Shown here: piece by piece, positions 1 to 8,516 of the stretch
Numbering within the stretch: position 1 is the stretch's first letter
Layout: every line of letters starts with the position of its first letter
Assembly: GCA_027365515.1 (NCBI GenBank)
Contig: DAHXMK010000292.1
Span: 1-14,936 of the forward strand
Length of the DNA: 14,936 nt
Direction: 5' to 3'
Origin: Candidatus Aminicenantota bacterium
Lineage (GTDB): Bacteria > Acidobacteriota > UBA4820 > DSQY01
Program-made: the position numbers and the translations under genes
The notes under the pieces: model-generated
What the model saw: the letters and a program-made list of their open reading frames with translations, nothing else
Told to the model about the DNA's origin: nothing
The model's database searches: none

Positions 1-2595
1 CCAGCGGAAGTGAAGGCCGAAATTGGGCTGGGCGAGCCGCAAATGCAGGGCTACCTCCGGAAGCGTGATGGCAGCGGCGCGGGAGAAACGATAGCCGAGA
101 TACCGGCGGGGAAGGGTTGGTCGGGGAGATTGCTTCCAGGAGATTACCGCCTCGAGGTGGAATGCAGCCGGCAGAACGACCTTCTTCCATACGCCGTCTC
201 CGTGTCGGTCCAGGAGCTGGTGCCAGGCCTGTCCAAAGTGATCTCCGTTCCTGCCGATGTCCCGGTAAGCCTCTCCAAGGCGGGACTGATTGAGTTTTCA
301 TCGGCCGGAAACCTGGACGTTCGGGCCAGCCTTTTCCGGGATTCGGATGGCGCGTTGGTGGCGGACGGTGACGACGATTCAGACAACTGGAATTTCAGAA
401 TTGACAGGAGGCTTGAGCCTGGCAGATACACGCTTCGCGTGGAACCTGTCGGAGGAGGCTCCGGCAACGTTACGGTTGCCATGGAGGCGCCAGAGGAGGC
501 AATCCGCGAACCCATAACGGTTCCGGCCGAGCGTCAAATCGCGCTGGAAGGAAAGATCAATGTCTTTCCGCTGCCAGCCATCTCTCCTGGCTCGGTACTT
601 GTGGTGTCGGCGTCCGGCGACTCCGGCATCGGCCTTGCGGTAGAAAAGACCGGGGCATCTGGTGTAAGGACGCTGGTCACGAGGTCGGGCCGCAAGTGCG
701 ATGCGCTCTTGGCGCTGGCTGGAGGCGCGGGCTACCAGATTCGTCTCTGGCCTAGGGAGCATCAGAGCCAATCGGCTCTTTTAAATGTAGGCATTGCCAA
801 AGCATTCGCCGCCAATGAAGCCGGCTCCAGTGAAGCGCTTCGTTTTAAGCCCGCTCTGGTGGCGGGGATGGAAATTTCAGTGGCGGCGTTGGAAATCCAA
901 TCATCCGGGACATTTAAGGTTGAGACGTCTCACGGGATACTAATTGGCTCCGACACGGATGCCGAACTGGCCTCGCCACCGCTTCCATTCGTTGCGCTCC
1001 GTTCGGGGGAAAACTATTTGGCCTTGAAGGCCAGCGGGCCAGAAGAAGCTAAGGTCCGTTTGGTCCGGCAAATACTCGAACCAGGTCCGGAACGCTCCGT
1101 TTCCGTGAGCGTTGCCGGTGGAATTGGGCAATGGATAGACGTCAAGGGCGGGAGCGGATATCTTACGCTGCTCACCGCTACTTCGGACTCAGACATTCCC
1201 GTCTGCGATTTCGCGCGGAACGGACCTTCACCCAACGGACCGATGCAGAGCGGTGCTTTTGACTTTTTTGCGAACGGTTGCCTATCAGCCGTCATAGGCG
1301 ATGGGCGCCCAAGAGCGAGAATCTGGAAAGCTGCGGCTGGGGCTTCGCCGATGCCTCCGATCAAAGCCGAATGCCGCCTCTTCAGGCTGCCGCAGATGTC
1401 ATCCCCGCTCTCTTTTGGAGTGGATTCGGCCAAGGTGGAGTCAAGCGGCTGCCTCGGTTTTTCCCTGCCGCCCGGGGCCAAGCATCTGGTGGTTGACGTG
1501 TCTAAAGGGGGCGTCGTGCTTCTGTGCAACGCGGGAGTGGACCGGATAGCCTCTGCCCTGGATGAGGCCCTTCATTTCAGCTTGGACACTGGAGATGCGA
1601 CGCTCTACATTGCCAACCCTTCGAATGAGGAGGTGGTCTGCTCCCTCTCCTGCCAAGCGGCCGCCGATTCTGAGGCACTAGAAGTCAAACCAGGGGCACC
1701 CTTCGAGCGCCTCTTCTCCGAGCCGGGAACGGTAAGGGTTCGCGTTACATCGCCGGAAGCCGGAGATTGGAGGCTTTTCGCTTCGGCGCCAGGGGCTTCG
1801 CTCGCCGTTATGAAGCCAGACGGCGTTATTCAAGCCGGCTCGCCTTCCGCGATCTCGGGACAAGGGTACGCGTGGCTCACTCATAGGGCCGGGCTCGTAA
1901 AGATATGGATGGCCCGGGACGCGGGCCTGGAGGCTCGTTGGGGGGCCACCATTCCGGAAGGGATTGAGGCTAAGGCGAACTCCGTTCAGTCGGTTTCGGG
2001 GCGCTCCGCCTGCTTTGCGCTCAAGCTAGCCGAAGGGGGAGTCCTTCACGCGCAAATGTCGTGCGGCGGGACAGTCGCGCTCAGAGTGGCGGGGCCGCGG
2101 GGTCAATTCATAGCGGCACATGAAAGCGCTGCCAAGACGGGATTCGACCAGTACGTGGACCCTGGAAGTTATCTGCTGATGGCGAGGGGGCCCGCGGGAT
2201 CGGACCTGGCCGGAACGCTCGGGATCTCTTTCGAACGCGTCGAACAAATAACCGGGACGACCGGGCCCCAAGAACTCATTGGTCCTGGTGAATCGAGGAG
2301 CTTCACCTTCGAGGTCAAGGCTGGAGGCTTCGTAGGCATTGGACTTCGGACGGAAGGAGAGAGCCTGTCGTGCGATCTGATGACTATAGATGGCCGCTTG
2401 ATTGGAAGAGGCATCCAGCAGTTCGTGAAACTGGCCCCAGGCGTTTATCTGCTGAGGGTGAAGGCCGACGAGGACTCATCTCCCCTCAGGTTCAGCCCGG
2501 TTGTCGTTGGCCTCAAGCCTCCATCCAGCGGCCCGCCTGAGGAAGCGCTTAAGGAGTTCTTCACATCCATTGGCATAATCGAGAAGGGGGAATGA
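1..2595 (+). CDS. Partial, unrecognised beta-repeat (PPC-like) protein, first gene of the A2M-PBP1C cluster
   Basis: The frame is open from base 1 to the TGA at 2593-2595, so the true start lies left of the window; the GTG at base 10 is only the first in-window start codon and no signal peptide follows it. Of the 864 visible residues (numbered from base 1) nearly all look like beta-sandwich sequence. Segments of the type L-x-P-G-x-Y-x-L-x-V recur at about residues 44-53, 138-147, 719-728 and 811-820, with weaker counterparts near 245, 339, 427, 536 and 633, giving a period of about 90-105 residues. This resembles pre-peptidase C-terminal (PPC) domains, which are usually extracytoplasmic. No catalytic motif or membrane segment is visible. 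The stop is one base before the alpha-2-macroglobulin ATG, so the two genes are probably co-transcribed and translationally coupled. I infer an exported binding or scaffold protein acting with the A2M; the function is unknown. Confidence 0.8.
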   Translation, partial: PAEVKAEIGLGEPQMQGYLRKRDGSGAGETIAEIPAGKGWSGRLLPGDYRLEVECSRQNDLLPYAVSVSVQELVPGLSKVISVPADVPVSLSKAGLIEFSSAGNLDVRASLFRDSDGALVADGDDDSDNWNFRIDRRLEPGRYTLRVEPVGGGSGNVTVAMEAPEEAIREPITVPAERQIALEGKINVFPLPAISPGSVLVVSASGDSGIGLAVEKTGASGVRTLVTRSGRKCDALLALAGGAGYQIRLWPREHQSQSALLNVGIAKAFAANEAGSSEALRFKPALVAGMEISVAALEIQSSGTFKVETSHGILIGSDTDAELASPPLPFVALRSGENYLALKASGPEEAKVRLVRQILEPGPERSVSVSVAGGIGQWIDVKGGSGYLTLLTATSDSDIPVCDFARNGPSPNGPMQSGAFDFFANGCLSAVIGDGRPRARIWKAAAGASPMPPIKAECRLFRLPQMSSPLSFGVDSAKVESSGCLGFSLPPGAKHLVVDVSKGGVVLLCNAGVDRIASALDEALHFSLDTGDATLYIANPSNEEVVCSLSCQAAADSEALEVKPGAPFERLFSEPGTVRVRVTSPEAGDWRLFASAPGASLAVMKPDGVIQAGSPSAISGQGYAWLTHRAGLVKIWMARDAGLEARWGATIPEGIEAKANSVQSVSGRSACFALKLAEGGVLHAQMSCGGTVALRVAGPRGQFIAAHESAAKTGFDQYVDPGSYLLMARGPAGSDLAGTLGISFERVEQITGTTGPQELIGPGESRSFTFEVKAGGFVGIGLRTEGESLSCDLMTIDGRLIGRGIQQFVKLAPGVYLLRVKADEDSSPLRFSPVVVGLKPPSSGPPEEALKEFFTSIGIIEKGE
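2584..2591 (+). promoter_or_regulatory. Shine-Dalgarno site of the alpha-2-macroglobulin gene
   Basis: The purine run AAGGGGGA lies about five bases before the ATG at 2597-2599, inside the last codons of the upstream gene. It supports this start, which also begins a good signal peptide. Confidence 0.6.
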
Positions 2596-2596
2596 A

Positions 2597-5500
2597 ATGA
2601 GCCGCCGTTGCCTGTTGGCCGCAACGTTGTCAGTGTTTCTTTGTCCGGTATTCATTTTTGCGGGCGAACCTCCGGCCGCGAAAGCCGGGAAATTGGTTAT
2701 TCTCCCGGAGAGCTTTCTGCGCGGGTATGACCCTGTCACCATCTTCTTCCCCAAAGCCATGGTTTCTGGACAGGGGCCGGAGGATCACCCGGAACGATAC
2801 GTCAGGATGGAACCGGCGGAGCCAGGGGCATTCAACTGGGCCGATTCAAAAACGCTCATCTTCGTCCCGGTCACGCCTTGGCCTCCATTGGCCAGCTTCA
2901 CCGTCAGCGCCGGAGGGGCGGAGCGAAAACTTTTCACTCTTCTGGCGCCTCCAATTTCCATAGATCCAAGCGACGGCGAACGGGACCTGGAGCCGGTGGA
3001 GGAGGTAACGCTGACCTTCTCCACGCCAATCCCTCAAGACAAGCTGGCCGAGATGGTCACATTTGAATTGCGCCCATTGCCGGGTGTCGAGAGGCGCGTT
3101 TCGCGAGTTTTGACCGACCAGGACTACTCGCTCAAGGCGATAGAGCGGTCCTCCGCGAAAGACCCGGCCAAGTATGTTTTCCGTTTTAAGGAGCCGGTGC
3201 CAGACGGATTCAAGGTCGTTGCAAGGCTAAAGCTTTCCCTTGATGAGCGATCGCGCAGTTCGTTCATGGAGTACGCGTTCTCGACGAGAGAGCCGTTCAG
3301 AGTCGCGGCCGCTGGATGCATGGAGGGCGCCGCCAGCGCAGAATCCTCGTATGGCGAAAGCCGTCACGAGTACGGCGGCTCATCTTATGAGAACGAAAGC
3401 GCGGATGATGGCGAAGAGGGTGGCGGACAGCAGGAATATCAGCGAAGCTCAAGAGAGGAGCCGCCTGGGCCCAGGCCAGGGCTTCTGCCTCTCGCAATAG
3501 GCGGCACGAGATATGGCAGGGAGCAGGCGGTCAATGGAGGAGCGGAATCGCCGAGGCTCACCATCCAGTTCTCATCTGAACCGGAGCCCCTCACGCTGTC
3601 GCTCGTGAAAGCCCTGCTTCACGTGACGCCATCCATTAAAGAGATGTCCTTCTCCCAGTCCGGCCTGTACCTTTACGTTACGGGAAAGGTGGACAGGGAT
3701 GCATTGTATCGGGCGGAGCTCCTTCCCGCTCCCATTCACGACGCGCGCGGGCGCCCGCTTCAGATGGAAGGAACATCGGAATTTTACTTCTACTTCCCCA
3801 AACGGTCTTCGTTTTTGAGGTGGTCACAAAGCCATGGAATTATCGAAAGGTTCGGGCCGCAGATGTTTCCACTCTCCGGACGCGGCGATTCGAAGGTGGA
3901 CGTCAGGATCTACAAGATTTCTCCCTTGGACCGAAACTTCTGGCCGTTTCCTTCAACGCCCGTGGTCATTGACGAGCAGTCCCGCCCGCCCGGTCCTGGC
4001 GAGGAGCCGCAGGACGCCGAAACGCTGGCCTCATATGTGAGCGCGGCGGATTTGGCTAGGCGAATAAAGTTGCTGGGATCTCCGGCCGTATCGAGGATCG
4101 TGGATCTGCCCATAAGGCCGTCAGGAAGCGCCACCGGTTTCGGCCTTCCTCTGAAAGAGGCGCTGGCCGAAATATCAGGAGCCGGGGCGCCGGGAACCTA
4201 TCTCGTCGGAATCAGGCGCTTGAACAGCGAGACAAATCGCGACTACGTGCGGGTGCAGGTCACGGACCTATGCCTCTCGACGGTAGAGGAAAAGCGGGCC
4301 GTCGAGTTTCTTGTTACATCGCTAAAAACGGGAGAGCCTGTTGAAGGGGCAGCCGTCAAAGTCGAGCGGCAGCTTTCCGGCCAGGGGCCGTACGACGCGG
4401 CGATTTCGGGGAGAACCGATTCCAGGGGGCTGTTCCGGTGGGAACACAAGGCGCGAGTTGAAGGCAGGGTGACCCGCATAGTCGTAACCGATGGCGATGA
4501 CACGCTGGTCATCCTTCCCTCGGACCCACCTTACGCCTTCGCGAACGACCACTGGTACGGTCCAAGGGGGAGATGGCTTGGCTGGGTGGAAAGCGATCCT
4601 GTTAAGGAGACGTCGGTAGAGGATCTGCTCATGGCCCACATTTTTACCGAGCGCCCCGTCTACAGGCCCGAGGATGAGGTGAACATCAAAGGCTACCTCA
4701 GGCTGAGGGAGAAAGGGCGGCTGGAACTTCCACCAGCCGGCAGTTGGGAGGTAGTAATCACTGATCCTGGCGAGAAGGAATACCGCTACCCCGTCGAAAT
4801 CACTCCAGATGGAAGCTTCTACTTGAAGTTCCAGGAACGCGACCTCCCTTCGGGCAAGTACGAAGCCGTTCTGCATGAAATAAAAACGGACAAGTCTTAC
4901 GGCACGGTTGACTGGAGGATGGAAGCCTACCGAATACCTCGCTTCGAGGTTTCCATTCAAGGTCCTGATCAGGTTCCAATGGACAAGGAGTTCACGATCA
5001 CGGCGACGGCGGACTATTACGCCGGCGGCCGCGTGGTTGGGCAGGACGTGGCCTGGAGAGTAACGCAGTTTCCATACGCGTTTGTGCCAAAAGGCATGCC
5101 GGGTTTCAACTTTTCATCCGACGAGCGATTCTCGAAACCGGGGCGGTTCCAACCGCCAGGCGCCATCGAAAAGAAGGATAAGACGGATGCCAGCGGCGCC
5201 TCTGTTCTGACGCTTAACCCCGCGCTCGAAATGGATGCCAGGCCCAGGCGGTACGTTTGCGAGGTCACGGTCACTGGAGCGGACGATCAAACCGTATCCA
5301 CTGCAAGGCAGGTTCTGGCCCTGCCCCCGTTCATGCTGGGGCTCAAGGTTGACCGCTTCCAGCCTGAGGTGACGGCAATCCACCCCGAGGTAATTGCCAT
5401 AGACGGCGGCGGCGCGGCCGTCAAGGGGCTGGACGCCACTGTCCGGCTGCTCCAGCGCCAGTGGCATTCCACTCTCACTGAATCTGACTTTGCGACTGGC

Positions 5501-8500
5501 AAAGCCAAGTATCAGACCGAGGTCGTGGACAAGGAAATCTTCAAGACGACCGTATCCACTTCCGAGAAGCCGCTCCCTATAGAACTGGCCATTCCGGAAT
5601 CGGGGATATACGTGGTCGAGGTCTCCTCGCGCGACAGGCTGGGGCGCCTCCAGATCGTAAGCGTTGACCTGTACGCAGGCGGCAAAAAGCCCATGTCGTG
5701 GAAAAAGCCGGAAGCCAACATTTTCGAGACTTCCAGTGACAAGCCGGAATACAATCCTGGAGAGACGGCGAGAATCCTCATAAAAAGCCCTTACCAAAAC
5801 GCCAGAGTCCTTGCTGTGGCCGAAGCCCCGGAAGGCAACATATACGAGGAACTGAACGTTGAAGGGGGGCACGCCGTTTACAGCTTCAAAATAGAGAACT
5901 CATACAATCCGCGCATACCGGTGCATTTCCTTTTGATGCGGGGCAGGGTGCCGGGGGCCTTGCTGGGGGGCGTTGATCTTGGCAAGCCAGGAACGGTTGC
6001 CTCAACCAGCTGGCTCAAGGTCAACCCGGTTGACAACCAGCTCTCGGTGACGCTGGCCCATCCGGACAAAGTCCTGCCAGGACAAGAAATGACGGTCAAG
6101 ATAACCCTTTCCACTCCCGACGGAAGGCCGGTTCCAGGCGAGGTCACGCTCTGGCTGGTGGACCAGGCCGTGCTCTCTCTGGGAAAAGAGAAGCGGCTGG
6201 ATCCGCTTCCCTCTTTCATCAGGGACGTCGAATCGGCCCTGAGCATCCGGGATACCAGAAACAGCGCGATAGGAGAAATCGCTACGGAGGAGAGCCCCGG
6301 CGGCGGCGGAACGGAGGAGGAAAATAACTTGCTGGGAAGGGTCACGGTAAGGAAGGAGTTCAAGACCGTGCCCTATTACAACCCTCGGATACTGGTTGAT
6401 TCGTCCGGAAAGGCCGAGGTCACCTTCAAAATCAGCGACGACCTTACGAACTTCAGGGTGAGGGCGGTTGCTTGCAGCGGGCCGGCAAGATTCGGCTTCG
6501 CAAAGTCGTCCATCAGCGTGCGCCTTCCAGTGATCGTACAGCCCGCGCTTCCACGCTTCGCCAGGGTGGGAGACTCTTTCACCGCCGGAGGCATAGGGAG
6601 AGTCGTCGAAGGCGGCGGGGGAAAGGGGCTCTGCGAAATCATGGTCGAAGGGGCGAGCCTTTCTGGAGAAACGAAGCGGGAACTGGAGTGGAACAAGGAC
6701 AAACCGGAAAAGCTTTTCTTCCCGATGAAGGTTCTCCCTCCGACCGCAAATAGTTCCGGCCCGCAGGCCTCCCCGGCGCTAACAGTCAAGCTTGCCGTGA
6801 AGCGGGACTCCGATAACGCATCCGACGCGTTCGAGGTGAAGATCCCGCTCCTGCCAGACAGGGAGCCTGTCCGTAAGGAGTCTTTTAAGAAGGTGGCTGC
6901 CGGAGAAACGGCCGAGGCGCCTGGAATAGATTCAGCGCCGAGAGAGGGCAGCACTCGCCAGGAACTGCTCGTCACCGACCAGGAAGCGCTTTTGAAAATG
7001 GCCGCGGGCCTCGACTACCTGTACAGTTACCCTTACGGTTGCACCGAGCAGCGCGTCAGTTGCGCATATCCGTTGGTAGCTCTTAAGGCCATTTACGATG
7101 ACTTCCACATGGAGCCAAGCGCGGAAAAGGCACAAGAGCTTCTGGAGAACGCCTTCGGCTATCTGGACAAGACCCTCACCCAGGAAGGGCTCTACTCCTA
7201 TTGGCCGGGTGGGCGGGGCTGCGTCTCGCTAACCGCTTACGTTGTGTCATTCCTTTCCGAGGCCAAGCGTTCTGGGGTTCCTTTCGCGCCGAAGCTTTTG
7301 GAAAAACCGGTGGCGGCGCTGAAGCAGGCGCTGCGCTCCGACTACTCAGGCTTCATTGATGGAGCCGCCTTCATGGAGAGGTGCGAGGCTCTGCAAGCGC
7401 TGAGCCTTGCCGGAGAGTTCGACGAGGCGTACGGCAGCGAGCTGGCTCGGAAGGCCGGCTATCTTGACCTTTACAGCGAGGCCGAGGTTTTATGCGCCTA
7501 TAACGAGGGACAAAAAGGGGGCGACGAGATGCTGCCGCCGCTCCGAAAGGATATTTGGGACAACACCGTGTTCAAACTTCGCGAGGGCCATGAGGTTTAC
7601 GGGGGGCTCCAGTCCAGGATAAATCAGTGGGGAGGGCTCGTCCTATCTTCCGAGCTGAAGACCGAGGCGGCCGTGATAAGGGCGCTGTATCCCACATCTA
7701 AAGATGACCCAAAGATGAAGCTCATGGTTGACGATCTCATAGCGGCCGGCACCGGCGACGGCTGGGGAAATACAAACACGAACGCCGCCGCGCTCCTTGC
7801 GCTGCGGGATGTCTTGGCCAAGCCTTCTCTAAAGGAATCCGTCCAGTTTGATGTGGTCCAGGGCGGCGATTCGCGAAAGGGCGCCATAGGACCGGACTCC
7901 CCAACTTTCTACTATGTCACTGGAAACCATGTCCCCTTGAAAGTGACGCGCTCGGCCGGTGATGGAGCCAAGCCAATTTACGCTAGGTTCCGCACATCCT
8001 ACCTTCCTTCCGCTGGCGGCGAATCGGTAGCCGCCGAAAGCGATGGGTTCGTCGTTCGGAGGGAGATCATAAGAGTGCCAGCTGGAAACACGCCCCCTTC
8101 GAGAGAATGGATCGAGAAAGAGGGGCAGACATTCAAGTTCCAATCAGGCGACGTCGTCGAGGAGCACGCCCAGGTAATAAACCCGGAGAAACGGCATTTC
8201 GTGGTAGTAGTCGTCCCCTTCGCGGCGGGCATGGAACCTTTGAATCCAAGCCTTGCGACGGCGCCCAAGGAGGCGCAACCATCGGGCTCGCTGACGCTCG
8301 AGCCAAGCTATGTCCAATATCTGGATGACGAAGCGAGGTTTTATTACGAGACATTGCCACAGGGTACTTTCGACTTCTATTTCCGCGTAAGGGCGGTCAC
8401 TGCCGGCAGCTTCGTTCATCCGCCAGCGCACGCCAGCATGATGTACCGTGAAAGCGTTCGCGGAAACAGCCCCGGTGCCCGTTACGTCATAGCGCCGAGA

Positions 8501-8512
8501 GAGGAAAATTGA
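2597..8512 (+). CDS. Bacterial alpha-2-macroglobulin with thioester (YfhM-like)
   Basis: A periplasmic, thioester-containing protease trap of the bacterial A2M family, 1971 residues against about 1650 for E. coli YfhM. Residues 1-22 form a signal peptide (Arg3-Arg4, hydrophobic core, likely cut after I-F-A22); no canonical lipobox is visible. A macroglobulin domain starts with T-E-R-P-V-Y-R-P at 684-691, and another carries D-K-P-E-Y-N-P-G at 1048-1055. The segment L-W-L-V-D-Q (1185-1190) precedes a bait-like linker of about 1216-1255, followed by the conserved P-Y-Y-N-P and D-L-T-N-F-R-V blocks. The thioester motif is C1482-T-E-Q1485 in Y-P-Y-G-C-T-E-Q, with the alpha-helical thioester domain following (Y-W-P-G-G near 1535). 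The C-terminal domain ends with the family's V-R-G-N-S-P-G-A block. Residues 240-295 are a Ser/Gly/Glu/Tyr-rich, disordered-looking insert. Known role of the family: proteolysis of the bait exposes the thioester, which covalently traps the protease. pbpC follows four bases later. Confidence 0.93.
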   Translation: MSRRCLLAATLSVFLCPVFIFAGEPPAAKAGKLVILPESFLRGYDPVTIFFPKAMVSGQGPEDHPERYVRMEPAEPGAFNWADSKTLIFVPVTPWPPLASFTVSAGGAERKLFTLLAPPISIDPSDGERDLEPVEEVTLTFSTPIPQDKLAEMVTFELRPLPGVERRVSRVLTDQDYSLKAIERSSAKDPAKYVFRFKEPVPDGFKVVARLKLSLDERSRSSFMEYAFSTREPFRVAAAGCMEGAASAESSYGESRHEYGGSSYENESADDGEEGGGQQEYQRSSREEPPGPRPGLLPLAIGGTRYGREQAVNGGAESPRLTIQFSSEPEPLTLSLVKALLHVTPSIKEMSFSQSGLYLYVTGKVDRDALYRAELLPAPIHDARGRPLQMEGTSEFYFYFPKRSSFLRWSQSHGIIERFGPQMFPLSGRGDSKVDVRIYKISPLDRNFWPFPSTPVVIDEQSRPPGPGEEPQDAETLASYVSAADLARRIKLLGSPAVSRIVDLPIRPSGSATGFGLPLKEALAEISGAGAPGTYLVGIRRLNSETNRDYVRVQVTDLCLSTVEEKRAVEFLVTSLKTGEPVEGAAVKVERQLSGQGPYDAAISGRTDSRGLFRWEHKARVEGRVTRIVVTDGDDTLVILPSDPPYAFANDHWYGPRGRWLGWVESDPVKETSVEDLLMAHIFTERPVYRPEDEVNIKGYLRLREKGRLELPPAGSWEVVITDPGEKEYRYPVEITPDGSFYLKFQERDLPSGKYEAVLHEIKTDKSYGTVDWRMEAYRIPRFEVSIQGPDQVPMDKEFTITATADYYAGGRVVGQDVAWRVTQFPYAFVPKGMPGFNFSSDERFSKPGRFQPPGAIEKKDKTDASGASVLTLNPALEMDARPRRYVCEVTVTGADDQTVSTARQVLALPPFMLGLKVDRFQPEVTAIHPEVIAIDGGGAAVKGLDATVRLLQRQWHSTLTESDFATGKAKYQTEVVDKEIFKTTVSTSEKPLPIELAIPESGIYVVEVSSRDRLGRLQIVSVDLYAGGKKPMSWKKPEANIFETSSDKPEYNPGETARILIKSPYQNARVLAVAEAPEGNIYEELNVEGGHAVYSFKIENSYNPRIPVHFLLMRGRVPGALLGGVDLGKPGTVASTSWLKVNPVDNQLSVTLAHPDKVLPGQEMTVKITLSTPDGRPVPGEVTLWLVDQAVLSLGKEKRLDPLPSFIRDVESALSIRDTRNSAIGEIATEESPGGGGTEEENNLLGRVTVRKEFKTVPYYNPRILVDSSGKAEVTFKISDDLTNFRVRAVACSGPARFGFAKSSISVRLPVIVQPALPRFARVGDSFTAGGIGRVVEGGGGKGLCEIMVEGASLSGETKRELEWNKDKPEKLFFPMKVLPPTANSSGPQASPALTVKLAVKRDSDNASDAFEVKIPLLPDREPVRKESFKKVAAGETAEAPGIDSAPREGSTRQELLVTDQEALLKMAAGLDYLYSYPYGCTEQRVSCAYPLVALKAIYDDFHMEPSAEKAQELLENAFGYLDKTLTQEGLYSYWPGGRGCVSLTAYVVSFLSEAKRSGVPFAPKLLEKPVAALKQALRSDYSGFIDGAAFMERCEALQALSLAGEFDEAYGSELARKAGYLDLYSEAEVLCAYNEGQKGGDEMLPPLRKDIWDNTVFKLREGHEVYGGLQSRINQWGGLVLSSELKTEAAVIRALYPTSKDDPKMKLMVDDLIAAGTGDGWGNTNTNAAALLALRDVLAKPSLKESVQFDVVQGGDSRKGAIGPDSPTFYYVTGNHVPLKVTRSAGDGAKPIYARFRTSYLPSAGGESVAAESDGFVVRREIIRVPAGNTPPSREWIEKEGQTFKFQSGDVVEEHAQVINPEKRHFVVVVVPFAAGMEPLNPSLATAPKEAQPSGSLTLEPSYVQYLDDEARFYYETLPQGTFDFYFRVRAVTAGSFVHPPAHASMMYRESVRGNSPGARYVIAPREEN

Positions 8513-8516
8513 AGAG

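Noticed and set aside
2642..2644. Cys16 of the A2M as a lipidation site
   Set aside because: The preceding residues (V-F-L) do not fit the lipobox; a signal peptidase I site a few residues later is more plausible.
4322..5872. Two - strand frames (212 and 252 codons) inside the A2M gene
   Set aside because: Both lie opposite clear A2M domains, have no family resemblance and no ribosome sites.
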